From an uncultured Prolixibacteraceae bacterium (GTDB lineage: Bacteria > Bacteroidota > Bacteroidia > Bacteroidales > Prolixibacteraceae), in contig CAILJH010000063.1 in assembly GCA_903834475.1 (NCBI GenBank), forward strand, positions 1 to 46,497: DNA of 46,497 nucleotides, read 5' to 3'. The notes beneath the pieces were generated by a model that did not search any database, was not told the origin of the DNA, and worked only from the letters and a program-made list of their open reading frames with translations. Both the position numbers and the translations under genes were made by a program. The number at the start of each line of letters is the position of its first letter. Positions within the stretch are counted from its first letter, which is position 1. Below are positions 25,308 through 34,374 of this stretch, piece by piece.

Positions 25308-26915
25308 CTAATTAATTCGTAAATTTTTTGAAAGGTTGAACAGCGACTGTTTCAACCCGTTTATTGTTGTTTGAATTGAAGCTGTTCCTTGCCTGACGCG
25401 GTATTCCACGCCATTTCCTTTATTTCGCAAATCAGCAAACAGATCGAAATTTCCCTGATAATGATCCGATTTATCGGTAACATCCACATAATAATAAACC
25501 TCGGAAACAGCTTTCGTACTGGCATTCAATTTGGCATCGAACAGAAAGCATCCGTTAATGACCGTCTGAAATTCAGGGATTAATTTGCATACATCGGCAC
25601 CTCCTTGTTCATTTCCCAACAAAACACGGCCTTTTTTATCGGCAACAATCCGGTAATTCGAGCTGATCTGGCTGATGATGCCGGTCAGTACTGCGCTTGT
25701 TATTTCGGTTGCACCTTCCGGAATTTCGACAACGAGCGATTGCGGAATATTTCCGGCCTGCATGCTGTTATTCAGGAATGACAATACTTTCGTGGCGTTC
25801 CCGCTGCGTGTTGCACTTTCGAAATCGTGCATCCAGAAAATGACCGGATACGAATTGGTGTTCGAACTGTAATCCGCCGGTTTGAATATCCCAAGCTGAA
25901 TGTCACTTCCCTTCAGCTTTTCAAGAACATATTGGTCGGTTGTGATCAGGTTGCCAATGCTAACCGGTTCCGGATTTTGAGGATAAGATGTCCCTGAAAA
26001 ACCAGAACTGATGAATTTCAGAGCTTCCGGAAGTGCTCCATGCCAGTAATCCCAGCTATGTCCTCCATTTCTGACGCGGTATTCGTGCGGAATTTTCCGG
26101 TCGCACATCAGGTTGTGCAAGCTGCCATTGGTGATGTGAAGTGTTTCTTCATCGTCGCCGCAATCCATTAAAATTTTTAACCCTGCATATTTTGTCAGGT
26201 TGCTTTGAGCGAAGAAATGGAATGGACTGTTCAACTTGAAATAGTCGGTCAGCCGCGCTTCGCCTGATTTTCCAGCGCCGCCAAAAATTGAACCCCACTG
26301 CCCGTTCCATCCACTTTGCGGTTCGGCCATATATTGTTCGTCGGTTCGAAACGACATACTCAGCGGAACACTGATACTGAAGATCTCAGGATGCATCGCC
26401 GGTAAAATCATGGCTCCGTAAGCACCCATTGAATAACCCATCACCGCGCGGTGTTGACTGTTCTTCTTGGTGCGGTACAGGCGGTCGATTTCCGGAACCA
26501 ATTCGGTGGCGAAAAAATCCATGTATGGAAAACTTCCGTTGTAACGGTTTACGTAATAGCTGTTAAAAGCTTGAGGCATAACGAAAATCATGGGTCCGTT
26601 TGTTGCCACATCTTTATCGGAATAGTATTGAATCAGACCATCTTTAGCCCAGGCTACCTGATTGTCGCCATAACCATGAAGCAAATAAACTACCGGAAAA
26701 GAGTCTTTTGAAGAAGCATAGTTTTCAGGAAGTAAAACCTCGTAATTAATTGCTTCACTCAGGAGATTACTCTTAATTGATTCGTTTTGCAACAAGCGGA
26801 CAAACGGTTTTTCAGGTTCAATCGGAACTACCGGTACTTTGGCACATGAATACATGAAAGCAACTGCTGGAATCAACAGTAACAGAAATCGGGATATGTA
26901 CCTGAATAGTTTCAT
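25308..26915 (-). CDS. Lipoprotein double-domain esterase, second domain degenerate
   Basis: A 535-residue paralogue of the next gene. The lipobox AFMYSCAK puts Cys24 as the lipidation site, so it is anchored where its paralogue is likely free. The first hydrolase domain is complete: VVYLLHGYGDNQVAW, Ser162 in GYSMGAYGA, MDCGDDEETL and RNGGHSWDYW. The second domain repeats the ending (VEYRVRQGTASIQTTI), but the nucleophile region reads VLLGNEQGGADVC and lacks the serine. It starts three bases after the ADP-ribosylglycohydrolase gene upstream, so it is tightly coupled to it. Removal of acyl groups from a ribosylated substrate is an inference from context. Confidence 0.85.
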   Translation of the reverse strand: MKLFRYISRFLLLLIPAVAFMYSCAKVPVVPIEPEKPFVRLLQNESIKSNLLSEAINYEVLLPENYASSKDSFPVVYLLHGYGDNQVAWAKDGLIQYYSDKDVATNGPMIFVMPQAFNSYYVNRYNGSFPYMDFFATELVPEIDRLYRTKKNSQHRAVMGYSMGAYGAMILPAMHPEIFSISVPLSMSFRTDEQYMAEPQSGWNGQWGSIFGGAGKSGEARLTDYFKLNSPFHFFAQSNLTKYAGLKILMDCGDDEETLHITNGSLHNLMCDRKIPHEYRVRNGGHSWDYWHGALPEALKFISSGFSGTSYPQNPEPVSIGNLITTDQYVLEKLKGSDIQLGIFKPADYSSNTNSYPVIFWMHDFESATRSGNATKVLSFLNNSMQAGNIPQSLVVEIPEGATEITSAVLTGIISQISSNYRIVADKKGRVLLGNEQGGADVCKLIPEFQTVINGCFLFDAKLNASTKAVSEVYYYVDVTDKSDHYQGNFDLFADLRNKGNGVEYRVRQGTASIQTTINGLKQSLFNLSKNLRIN

Positions 26916-26918
26916 CGT

Positions 26919-28475
26919 TTATTGGCCTGGATTTAATGGTTTGACTGGCGTATTCGCATAAATCACATACGATTTCTCCGTTATCCTGAAATCCGGATTT
27001 TGGTTTACCCATTTGATTTCCAGTTTGTGATCGCCGTTTTGCAACAAGTATTTGTTGAAAATGTCGTATTTGCGAACAATGTAATCGTAGGGCATTTTCA
27101 CCTGTTCAACTTTTGCGCCATCAATGTACACATCGAGCAAAGCCACAAAATCGCTCTTTTCAACGCCACATTGACTTTTTACATTTCCCAAAACAACAAT
27201 TCCGTTGCCGGTAAAATCAATTTTTATGCTTTCGTCCAGATAATCCTTACGAACAAGGAGTTGTTTCGCCGGATACATTCCTTCGAACGATTGCTCAAAC
27301 CGGAGTGTTTCAGGCTTCTGAATTTTCAGGATAATATTATCACCTTTTATTTCACCACCATTACGGGTAATTTGCTGAACAGCATGTTTATAGCTTAAAT
27401 CATAAACCTCATTCAGTGTAATGTCGGAATAGGGGAATTTCATGTCCTGAACCTTTTCGACAGATGGTTTCCAGAAAGCCGGAATTTTATCGTAGCCCAG
27501 GATTACCCCGAGTATTCCGCCCGCTGTTGCCGGGTTACAGTCCGAATCCTGACCACAACGGCAGGCAATGTTCATGGTTTGGTAGAAATCTTTATTTCCG
27601 TACAGAAGTCCAATTACCACGTAGGCTGCATTTACGCTTGCATCGATGTTGAACGCATTAAAAACACCTTCAGGACAACCTTTTTCGGAGGTGTGTTTCT
27701 TCTGAAATTCGAACCAGCATTGCTTCCAGTCGTTGGGATATTGTTTGTGCCATCCGATCACATCGCTGATGGCCTGATAGAATTTGCTTTTCTCCGGAAT
27801 TGGTTGCAAACCTTGATTGATAATAAACTCGATATCATCCGAATAGAAGGCGGTGGCATACATTCCGGCCATGAAAACACCGCCATACCAGCCATCGCCG
27901 TAATTTGTAATGTGCCCGGTTTTGTCGCAGATTTCAGATGCAGTTTTGATTAAACCCGGCGACATCATTCCGGCGAAATCGGCTTCAATCTGAAAATCAA
28001 TATCATCGGCATGCGGATTGTTCTTCCAGTGGCCCGAAGCCGGTGGTTTGATGCCGTTCAGAATGTTGTAACGTGCAGCTTGATTGGCATGCCAAAGTTT
28101 ATACGGAGCATGGGCAAAAGTTTGTGCAAAAGAATCGGCAGGTGCATCGAGTCCGCATCGTTCAAGGACTTCGATAAAAGTCAGATCCATGTAAACATCG
28201 TCGAACAAACCGGGGTCAGAAACATATAATTCCCTGATGTAATCGTCGTACCAAACAATTGGCTGGTCATCCTGAATCATCGATCCCTTGAACTGAAACT
28301 CGGTCGGTCCGCCGTAGGTGCAGCCGATGGTTTGACCGGCCCATCCGCCTTTGATCTTGTCTTTCATCGCTTTGGCCGAAATCGTGACTTTTTCCGGAAT
28401 TCGGATTTCCGGCCTGGCTGAAGCCAGCAAAGTCAAGCCAGCAAAGAGAAAGAGGATATTTAGAATTTTTTTCAT
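26919..28475 (-). CDS. Secreted ADP-ribosylglycohydrolase-family protein (third of three)
   Basis: A 518-residue exported protein, start taken at ATG 28475 (MKKILNILFLFAG signal peptide); an upstream start adds hairpin-derived residues. The ARH/DraG-type all-helical domain opens MKDKIKGGWAGQTIGCTYG. The first metal motif is altered (PGLFDDVYMDLTF instead of a [ST]DDT core). The second is intact in form (RCGQDSDCNPATAGG). A C-terminal beta-rich region of ~130 residues (LLDVYIDGAKVEQVKMP; HKLEIKWVNQNPDFRI) is shared with the neighbouring paralogue. ARH enzymes cleave the ribosyl bond of ADP-ribose adducts; secreted Bacteroidota members probably act on other ribosides. Confidence 0.85.
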   Translation of the reverse strand: MKKILNILFLFAGLTLLASARPEIRIPEKVTISAKAMKDKIKGGWAGQTIGCTYGGPTEFQFKGSMIQDDQPIVWYDDYIRELYVSDPGLFDDVYMDLTFIEVLERCGLDAPADSFAQTFAHAPYKLWHANQAARYNILNGIKPPASGHWKNNPHADDIDFQIEADFAGMMSPGLIKTASEICDKTGHITNYGDGWYGGVFMAGMYATAFYSDDIEFIINQGLQPIPEKSKFYQAISDVIGWHKQYPNDWKQCWFEFQKKHTSEKGCPEGVFNAFNIDASVNAAYVVIGLLYGNKDFYQTMNIACRCGQDSDCNPATAGGILGVILGYDKIPAFWKPSVEKVQDMKFPYSDITLNEVYDLSYKHAVQQITRNGGEIKGDNIILKIQKPETLRFEQSFEGMYPAKQLLVRKDYLDESIKIDFTGNGIVVLGNVKSQCGVEKSDFVALLDVYIDGAKVEQVKMPYDYIVRKYDIFNKYLLQNGDHKLEIKWVNQNPDFRITEKSYVIYANTPVKPLNPGQ

Positions 28476-28492
28476 TTTTTTTAGTTTTATGA

Positions 28493-28528
28493 ACCACATA
28501 GTTCACATAGTTCTATTTTCTATGTGGT
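28493..28528. repeat. Hairpin repeat, ACCACATAG type
   Basis: Arms ACCACATAG (28493-28501) and CTATGTGGT (28520-28528), with further short CACATAG/CTATGTG complementarity around them. It lies between two ADP-ribosylglycohydrolase genes, 18 bases upstream of the downstream ATG on the minus strand. Confidence 0.6.
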
Positions 28529-28556
28529 CTATGTGTTTGTTTTGTCATAACTTCTT

Positions 28557-30155
28557 TTATTTTGGCAAATTACTCACCGGTTGTTTTTCCGAATAAATCA
28601 TGATGTCGTTGATTCGAATTTCGTATTCAGGATTCGGATTGATCCATTTCAGCCTGACAATGTGTTTTCCTTCCGGAAGCTGATATTTCCAGGCTGGTTC
28701 CAAGCGCCGGGAAGTATTTTTCATCGGCATTTTCACATGTTCGTCCAGCTTTCCATCGATGTAAATATCGAGTTCTGCCACATACAGATCATCAGGTTCG
28801 GCCAAACCGAAAGCTTCAGATCCAACCCGTTTCGAAATACGGTCGATGTAACTTTTATCGATCTTGGAATTTTTCACCAGATTTCCATAGAAAATATAGC
28901 CGTTTCCTACAAAATCGTATGAAAGTTCATCGGTGAAAGATTTGTCGAACCTGTCACGAAATATTGGAAAAGTTTTTTCGAAATTCTGCTCAAAGGCAAC
29001 CGGAACCGGCGCTGCAAATGGAATCATGACCTTGTCTCCATCAGTTGATCCTCCTGCCAGTTTGATTGTTTCGAGTGCATGTTTCATGCTTAAACTGTAT
29101 GCTTTATTCAGTGTCATGGTGGTTCCTTCGAAATTCAAGGATTCAATTTCCTGAAGCGGTTTCAGCCAGAAGGCCGGAATGTGTGAATATCCAAGCATCA
29201 CGCCCAACACACCGCCAACTGTACCTGCGTCAGAATCGGAATCCTGTCCGCAATGCGCTACAATATTCATTGATTTTGTGAAATCGCCATTACCATACAA
29301 TAGGCCGATCGTTGCATAGGCCGAGTTTATTTTTGCATCGATGTTAAACGAGAGGAAAACACCTTTCGGACAGCCCACATCGTTGTTCCATTTCTTCTCC
29401 AGTTCAAACCAGCAGGCTTTCCAATCCTCAGGAAACTGATTGTGCCATCTGATCACGTCGGCTATACAGTCATGAAATTTCGTTCCTTCCGGAATGGTTT
29501 TTAAAGCCTGACCAACAATTTCGTTCACATCGTTCGAAATAAAAGCTCCGGAATACAAGGCCGAAACATATACTCCGCCGTACCAGCCATCGCCGCTATT
29601 CATAATATGTCCAACACGGTTGGCAATTTCGGTGGCCGAATTCAGCATTCCGGGCGTCATCAAACCAATAAAATCGGCTTCAATCTCGAAATCAATGTCA
29701 TCGGCATGTGGATTATTCTTCCAGTTTCCTGAAAGTGGAGGCATAATTCCATTCAGAATGTTGTATCGCGAAGCCTGGTTTGCATGGGCAAGGTGATAAG
29801 GTGTCGATGCCCAGTGGTGAGCAATGGTATCCATCGAAACATTCAAACCATATTTTTCAAAAACTTCCACGAAATTCAGGTCGGTGTAAACATCATCGAA
29901 CAATCCGGGCTTTTTATCATACCAGTATTTTACGTAACCATCGTGCCATGGAATATTTTGGTAATCCGGAATAATAGAACCCTGATATTTGAATTCAACC
30001 GGAGCGCCATACACTACGCCAATCGTCTGACCTGCCCAGCCGCCTTTGATTTTATCCTGAAGCTGGGTTTTGGCCATGTTGTTTTGCTTTCCTGAAGCAG
30101 TTATGCTTGCTGAAAGAATCAATATCCCCAAAATATATTTACCAAAATTGTTCAT
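28557..30155 (-). CDS. Secreted ADP-ribosylglycohydrolase-family protein (second of three)
   Basis: A 532-residue exported paralogue of the next gene. Start at ATG 30155 (MNNFGKYILGILILSASITA signal peptide); the longer frame to 30230 is CGCAGAG-type repeat. The family domain opens LQDKIKGGWAGQTIGVVYG. Metal motif one is PGLFDDVYTDLNF (about residues 84-96) and motif two is HCGQDSDSDAGTVGG. HADDIDFEIEADFIGLMTPG and SGDGWYGGVYVSALY are shared nearly word for word with the paralogue, showing tandem duplication. The C-terminal beta region ends KHIVRLKWINPNPEYEI. A repeat-bounded GxxExxY gene separates it from the first ADP-ribosylglycohydrolase gene. Confidence 0.86.
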   Translation of the reverse strand: MNNFGKYILGILILSASITASGKQNNMAKTQLQDKIKGGWAGQTIGVVYGAPVEFKYQGSIIPDYQNIPWHDGYVKYWYDKKPGLFDDVYTDLNFVEVFEKYGLNVSMDTIAHHWASTPYHLAHANQASRYNILNGIMPPLSGNWKNNPHADDIDFEIEADFIGLMTPGMLNSATEIANRVGHIMNSGDGWYGGVYVSALYSGAFISNDVNEIVGQALKTIPEGTKFHDCIADVIRWHNQFPEDWKACWFELEKKWNNDVGCPKGVFLSFNIDAKINSAYATIGLLYGNGDFTKSMNIVAHCGQDSDSDAGTVGGVLGVMLGYSHIPAFWLKPLQEIESLNFEGTTMTLNKAYSLSMKHALETIKLAGGSTDGDKVMIPFAAPVPVAFEQNFEKTFPIFRDRFDKSFTDELSYDFVGNGYIFYGNLVKNSKIDKSYIDRISKRVGSEAFGLAEPDDLYVAELDIYIDGKLDEHVKMPMKNTSRRLEPAWKYQLPEGKHIVRLKWINPNPEYEIRINDIMIYSEKQPVSNLPK

Positions 30156-30209
30156 CAACTTTAATTTAAATCTTATAAATTCCCGCGTTTCTCTACGTCT
30201 ACTTTGTGA

Positions 30210-30282
30210 ACTCTGCGGTAAAATCTGCAAAAAAATCTAACCGCAGAGAGCCGCAGAGAATTTACGCAGAGGGCCACAGAGT
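30210..30282. repeat. Left CGCAGAG-type repeat next to the GxxExxY gene
   Basis: Contains ACTCTGCGGTAAAAT-like and ACCGCAGAG half-sites in inverted order, followed by CCGCAGAGAATTTACGCAGA. Bases 30239-30282 match 30746-30789 at 40 of 44 positions in the same orientation. The repeat ends on the last base of the GxxExxY stop codon. Confidence 0.8.
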
Positions 30283-30659
30283 TAGAGTTTCAGAACCAAT
30301 CTTTTTATTCCATCAACAAGTCGTAAAACATTAAAATTCATCAGTAATCCTAATTTGCAACCCGAGAGTTTCAAATATGTAAGAACTTGCGCTGTATGAA
30401 TTTCATTCAGTGCATCAACCGACTTTAATTCGATAACTACTTTATTTTCAACTAATATATCAATTCGGTATCCTGCATCCAGCTTAACTTCTTTATAAAT
30501 TAAAGGCAAAGGTTTTTGCTTTTCAACCATCAGACCTGCCTTACGCAATTCGTAAAATAAACATTCCAGATAGGCACTTTCAAGTAATCCAGGTCCTAAT
30601 GATTTGTGAACCTCAATAGCACAACCGATTATTTTTTCTGAAATTTCATTCTCTATCAT
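30282..30659 (-). CDS. GxxExxY family protein (PD-(D/E)XK nuclease-like)
   Basis: A 125-residue protein with the family name motif GLLESAYLECL and the nuclease-type core YRIDILVENKVVIELKSVD (D, then ExK). It opens with AIEVHKSLGPGLLES and ends GIKRLVLKL. Family function is unknown; the fold suggests a nuclease of the PD-(D/E)XK group. It is soluble and cytoplasmic, unlike its neighbours, which are all exported. The 44-base direct repeats on both sides, each with hairpin potential, mark it as an insert within the leftward operon. Confidence 0.9.
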   Translation of the reverse strand: MIENEISEKIIGCAIEVHKSLGPGLLESAYLECLFYELRKAGLMVEKQKPLPLIYKEVKLDAGYRIDILVENKVVIELKSVDALNEIHTAQVLTYLKLSGCKLGLLMNFNVLRLVDGIKRLVLKL

Positions 30660-30684
30660 CGAGTTCTCATTTTATTCTTCTTTC

Positions 30685-30789
30685 TCTCTGCGGTTCTCTG
30701 CGCCTCCTCAGCGCACTCTGCGGTAAAATATATGTGGTAAAATTTTACCGCAGAGTGCCGCAGAGAATTTACGCAGAGGGCCGCAAAGT
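30685..30789. repeat. Right CGCAGAG-type repeat next to the GxxExxY gene
   Basis: Holds a hairpin with 15-base arms ACTCTGCGGTAAAAT (30715-30729) and its complement (30742-30756), preceded by more CTCTGCG units. Its last 44 bases (30746-30789) repeat 30239-30282. It lies upstream of the GxxExxY start and downstream of the first ADP-ribosylglycohydrolase stop. Confidence 0.8.
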
Positions 30790-30854
30790 GAAATATATGT
30801 TGATGTCTCTTCTCATTAACGTATTCATAAATTGAGTAAAAGCTTCTATCTGTT

Positions 30855-32843
30855 TTAATGATAAACGCTTAATTCGGTTACCGAAGTAAATCCGGAAACG
30901 TGTTTGGTATATTTATTCCAGTGATCCTGAATTTTGGTATCTCCAATAATCCGGATTGCCTTGGTTTCCAACGGTGGAAAACTGATGACATATTCGACAA
31001 AGTGCGGTTGAAAAAACACAATGTCGGTGGCAGGCAGGGCAGGAGTGATGGTCAACTTCTCAACAGGAGTCCATTTCCCAGCTTCATTCTGGTACTGAAC
31101 ATTGAGCGAAGTAAACCAACCACCAAATTCTTCAAGGCAGCCGGTATGCAGGGCCATCATGCTGATTTTCTGCGGAGTTTTCCAACCGTAGCCATAGTAA
31201 TCAACCTTCGGAATCTTCGATTTGGCAGCTAAACTGTAAAATACAGAACCTGCACCTGAGGTTTTTCCATCATTGATGACGTTCACATTTTTGGCGTACA
31301 TCGATTTTCCGAAAGTGTACCAGCAGGAATCGAGCACCGCCTCGTTAAGCTGCCGGACATTTGCCAAAATGGTATCAGCCGTTGAAGCAAAATTTGCACT
31401 GCGAACCAGCAAATTAAAGTCCCGGGTAATTTTATCTTTTCCGTTTTCGAGCAGAAGTGTGATTTTTGAATATCCGGGAACTGAGGGTGTTCCGGTAAGT
31501 TTTCCCTTTGTAAAAGTTAAACCTTCAGGTAATTTTCCGGCAATCAGGCTCCAGTTGTACATTTTGTTTGCTGGAGTATAAAAGTTGTAATCCACCGGTT
31601 TCCCGGTTTCCATTTGTGGTAAAGGTCCCAGACAAAATTCAACCGGAGCGTTGAAGACCGCTTCAGGATTAATCGTCAGAACTTCGCTGCCGGGTTTTCC
31701 ACTGAGTTTTCCGCCTTTCGATACAACCAGTTCAATCGTAGTCTTCAGGGTTTGATCGATCATTTCTGAAATTTTACCATCTGGCAGATCATATCGTGTG
31801 ATATTGATATACTTGTCGTTAAAAGGCATTTTCCATCCGTCGATCGGCAAATACAGATTCTCAGGTAAGCCTTTCATCCCATTGATAACACCCATCAAAC
31901 CGGCAACGGTTGCAGCCTGGTTATCACAATCAAAACCAATGGCACAAGAAAAGTCGAGCGTGCGTTGGAAATTTCCTTCGCCATACAACATCGCCAAAAC
32001 AGCACAAGCACCGTTGAGGTTTGCATTCCAAATGGTTTTGGTCATATCTGGTTCGTCGATATAATATTTCTGAGCCATTTCTTTCCTGGCGGCTTTCCAG
32101 TCTGTCGGATATTTGGCGTGCAGTGCGATCATGTCTTTTGCTGTTGCCAAAAACCGGCCATTGACAGGCAAAGCTTTCAACCCGATTTCGATGAGTTTTT
32201 TAATATCCTTTTCAAAATAGGCAGCGGAATACATCGCTCCGTAGAATATGGTGGGTTCAACGCCCCAGTCGTCGCTGGTGATGCGGGCCGCCCAATCTGA
32301 CTTGGAAGCTGCGTAATTGATCATTCCGGGAGCAGTAACTGCCCAGATTTCATTAATCAGTTGAGGATCGATCTGATACCAGTGCGGATTCAATTCCTTG
32401 CTCCCGGTGAAAGGCGGAGTGTATCCGAAATGCATCAGACCAAGTGCGCCGCGGTTAGCAAGCCAAACTCGATCGTTGATGTGATACATCCAGGCTTCAC
32501 GTAATTGTCCGTAGGAAGGTTCCGGCCCGGATTTCTTCATCTGGAGCAGATACATGTATTCAACGTCTGTGTCATCATCAGAAAATGCACCATCGAACTT
32601 TTTAAGTTTGTCCAGATTTTTGGAATAACCATATGGCCATTTTTCAGCACCGGGTTCGTTAATGTATTTGCATTCGTGCGGTAAACCATAAATGTTGCCA
32701 ATCATCTGGCCAATCCATTCGCCAGCGATCTTATCACGCAGATTGCTTACCGATATCCTGGTTGGCTTGTTTCCAACAGATACCATCGGAATCAGAAATA
32801 TCCCTAAAATATATAGAATCGCTGTGTTTTTTCTCTTCATCAT
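30855..32843 (-). CDS. Secreted ADP-ribosylglycohydrolase with C-terminal Ig-like and discoidin-like modules (first of three)
   Basis: A 662-residue exported protein, 120-140 residues longer than its two paralogues. The signal peptide is in the first 24 residues. The family domain starts LRDKIAGEWIGQMIGNIYG. Metal motif one is the canonical SDDDTDVEYMYLL (about residues 88-100) and motif two is IGFDCDNQAATVAGLMG. After about residue 400 a putative Ig-type module (YNWSLIAGKLPEGLTFTKGK, then LTGTPSVPGYSKITL) is followed by a discoidin/F5-8-like region ending KAIRIIGDTKI. The start (ATGATG) overlaps the SusD stop in a TAATGATG junction, so it is translationally coupled to the SusD-like gene. Confidence 0.86.
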   Translation of the reverse strand: MMKRKNTAILYILGIFLIPMVSVGNKPTRISVSNLRDKIAGEWIGQMIGNIYGLPHECKYINEPGAEKWPYGYSKNLDKLKKFDGAFSDDDTDVEYMYLLQMKKSGPEPSYGQLREAWMYHINDRVWLANRGALGLMHFGYTPPFTGSKELNPHWYQIDPQLINEIWAVTAPGMINYAASKSDWAARITSDDWGVEPTIFYGAMYSAAYFEKDIKKLIEIGLKALPVNGRFLATAKDMIALHAKYPTDWKAARKEMAQKYYIDEPDMTKTIWNANLNGACAVLAMLYGEGNFQRTLDFSCAIGFDCDNQAATVAGLMGVINGMKGLPENLYLPIDGWKMPFNDKYINITRYDLPDGKISEMIDQTLKTTIELVVSKGGKLSGKPGSEVLTINPEAVFNAPVEFCLGPLPQMETGKPVDYNFYTPANKMYNWSLIAGKLPEGLTFTKGKLTGTPSVPGYSKITLLLENGKDKITRDFNLLVRSANFASTADTILANVRQLNEAVLDSCWYTFGKSMYAKNVNVINDGKTSGAGSVFYSLAAKSKIPKVDYYGYGWKTPQKISMMALHTGCLEEFGGWFTSLNVQYQNEAGKWTPVEKLTITPALPATDIVFFQPHFVEYVISFPPLETKAIRIIGDTKIQDHWNKYTKHVSGFTSVTELSVYH

Positions 32844-34354
32844 TATTGCATCGGAGGATTCTGTACGAGGTTTGAATTTGCATCCAAAACTTTTTGTGGT
32901 ATCGGGAATAATTTTGCATTTGCACCTGAAGAAGGCTTATTCCACCAGGGTTTTCCCCAGGCTCCAAAACGAATCATGTCCTGACGGCGGTGTCCTTCCC
33001 AGGCAAATTCACGACCCAATTCATTCAGAAGTCCGTCATTGGTTATATCAGATATGGTGAGGGGCGATAGTCCGGCTCTTGTCCTGATTTTTTGTAAATC
33101 AGGATCGTTCATCATTTCACCTGCACGGCCCATTCGCCACAACGCTTCCAGTTTGGTATAAAGCACATCGGCATAGCGGAATAGTACAAAATCGTTTTCC
33201 ATATCGGTAACGTAGTATTCCAACCCGTCCTGATATTCGTATTTGGCACATCGGGCACCTTCCCATTTTTTGCGAGCCATGTAATTGCCAACTGTTGTAG
33301 TGTAAATAAACGGTTCTCCATTTACAATGATATCGTTACCGCTTTTATCTTTCTGCTGACCAAAAAGGAATGAATTTTTCCGGAGGTCGTTGCTGGCATA
33401 CTTGTCCAGAAATCCAGGTTCAAGAATGAATTCGTCCCACATTCCGCCTTTAAAATTAAAGGTGGCACGACTGGCATCGTTGAGGGTCAGCGTGTACCAA
33501 TAAAAATGATCCTTTGTCAGAACAGATGTGATCGGGTTTACAAAAATGTTTTCGGATGACGCTTCGTTATGAACCTTGAAATTTGCGAAATAGTTGTTTT
33601 CAATCTGATAGCTATTCAGTGCAATCACTTTATTGCAGGCATCGACAGCTTTCTGATTTTCATCCACGCCAATCCATTCCTGTGCATTCAGGTACATCTT
33701 TGCCAGTAAAGTATATGCCATGCCCTGAGTAACCCGTCCGTAATATTTGGCTGTTGGTTTGTCCTGAAGTTTATCGACATTGCTGAGAATTTCAGTTTCA
33801 ATGGCAGCAAAAACGAATTTCCGGTCTTTTTGCGGTGGTGGTATTTTCTCGGTATCAAATGTAAAAGGGATATTTCCCCAATAATCTATTGCCCAGTAGT
33901 AATAGAATGCGCGCAGAATTTTTATTTCTGCGATCATACGATCTTTTTCAGGAAAAGAAATTGACGATTTTTCAGCTGCAAAGATCACTTCATTACAGGC
34001 GGAAATACCTTCAAATACATTTGCCCAGGATACTGTGAGTATTTTATTTGTTGGGCTCACCTGGTGCTTTTGGATGTCGTTCCAGCGGCCATTGTCCCAT
34101 ACCAAGCCATCATCACGACCGGGAGCCACCAATTCGTCCGAAGCGAGTTCGCCAAGCGACCATAAACTGAATTCTTCAGGATACTTTTGCAATTTGGTGT
34201 AGGCCGTGGCCGCAAACATGATTAAGTCGTTTTCAGATTTGAAAAAAGCATCTACAGGAATATCCGAGTAAACTTTTTCATTGAGGTCGGTGCATGAACC
34301 CAATCCTAACAAAGTTGTAAGGAAAAGTGAGGCAATAATTATTTTCTTTTTCAT
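32843..34354 (-). CDS. SusD/RagB-family surface glycan-binding lipoprotein
   Basis: A 503-residue lipoprotein, start at ATG 34354 (MKKKIIIASLFL). Lipobox LLGLGSCTDLNEKV places Cys at residue ~21. The TPR-rich SusD body has SENDLIMFAATAYTKLQKY, MIAEIKILRAFYYYWAIDYWGNIPF and MAYTLLAKMYLNAQEWIG. The usual ending is RREFAWEGHRRQDMIRFG-like (here LGREFAWEGHRRQDMIRFG) and LFPIPQKVLDANSNLVQNP. It forms the lid of the TonB-dependent transporter encoded 20 bases upstream. The partner enzymes suggest the ligand is a riboside or ribose-containing compound (inference). Confidence 0.95.
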   Translation of the reverse strand: MKKKIIIASLFLTTLLGLGSCTDLNEKVYSDIPVDAFFKSENDLIMFAATAYTKLQKYPEEFSLWSLGELASDELVAPGRDDGLVWDNGRWNDIQKHQVSPTNKILTVSWANVFEGISACNEVIFAAEKSSISFPEKDRMIAEIKILRAFYYYWAIDYWGNIPFTFDTEKIPPPQKDRKFVFAAIETEILSNVDKLQDKPTAKYYGRVTQGMAYTLLAKMYLNAQEWIGVDENQKAVDACNKVIALNSYQIENNYFANFKVHNEASSENIFVNPITSVLTKDHFYWYTLTLNDASRATFNFKGGMWDEFILEPGFLDKYASNDLRKNSFLFGQQKDKSGNDIIVNGEPFIYTTTVGNYMARKKWEGARCAKYEYQDGLEYYVTDMENDFVLFRYADVLYTKLEALWRMGRAGEMMNDPDLQKIRTRAGLSPLTISDITNDGLLNELGREFAWEGHRRQDMIRFGAWGKPWWNKPSSGANAKLFPIPQKVLDANSNLVQNPPMQ

Positions 34355-34374
34355 GATTGACAAGGTGTTAACAA

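Noticed and set aside
30156..30230. 25-residue N-terminal extension of the second glycohydrolase
   Set aside because: It is translated CGCAGAG-type repeat sequence and would bury the signal peptide.
30210..30789. CRISPR array suggested by repeated CGCAGAG units
   Set aside because: There are only two long repeat copies with a gene between them, no regular spacers and no cas genes.
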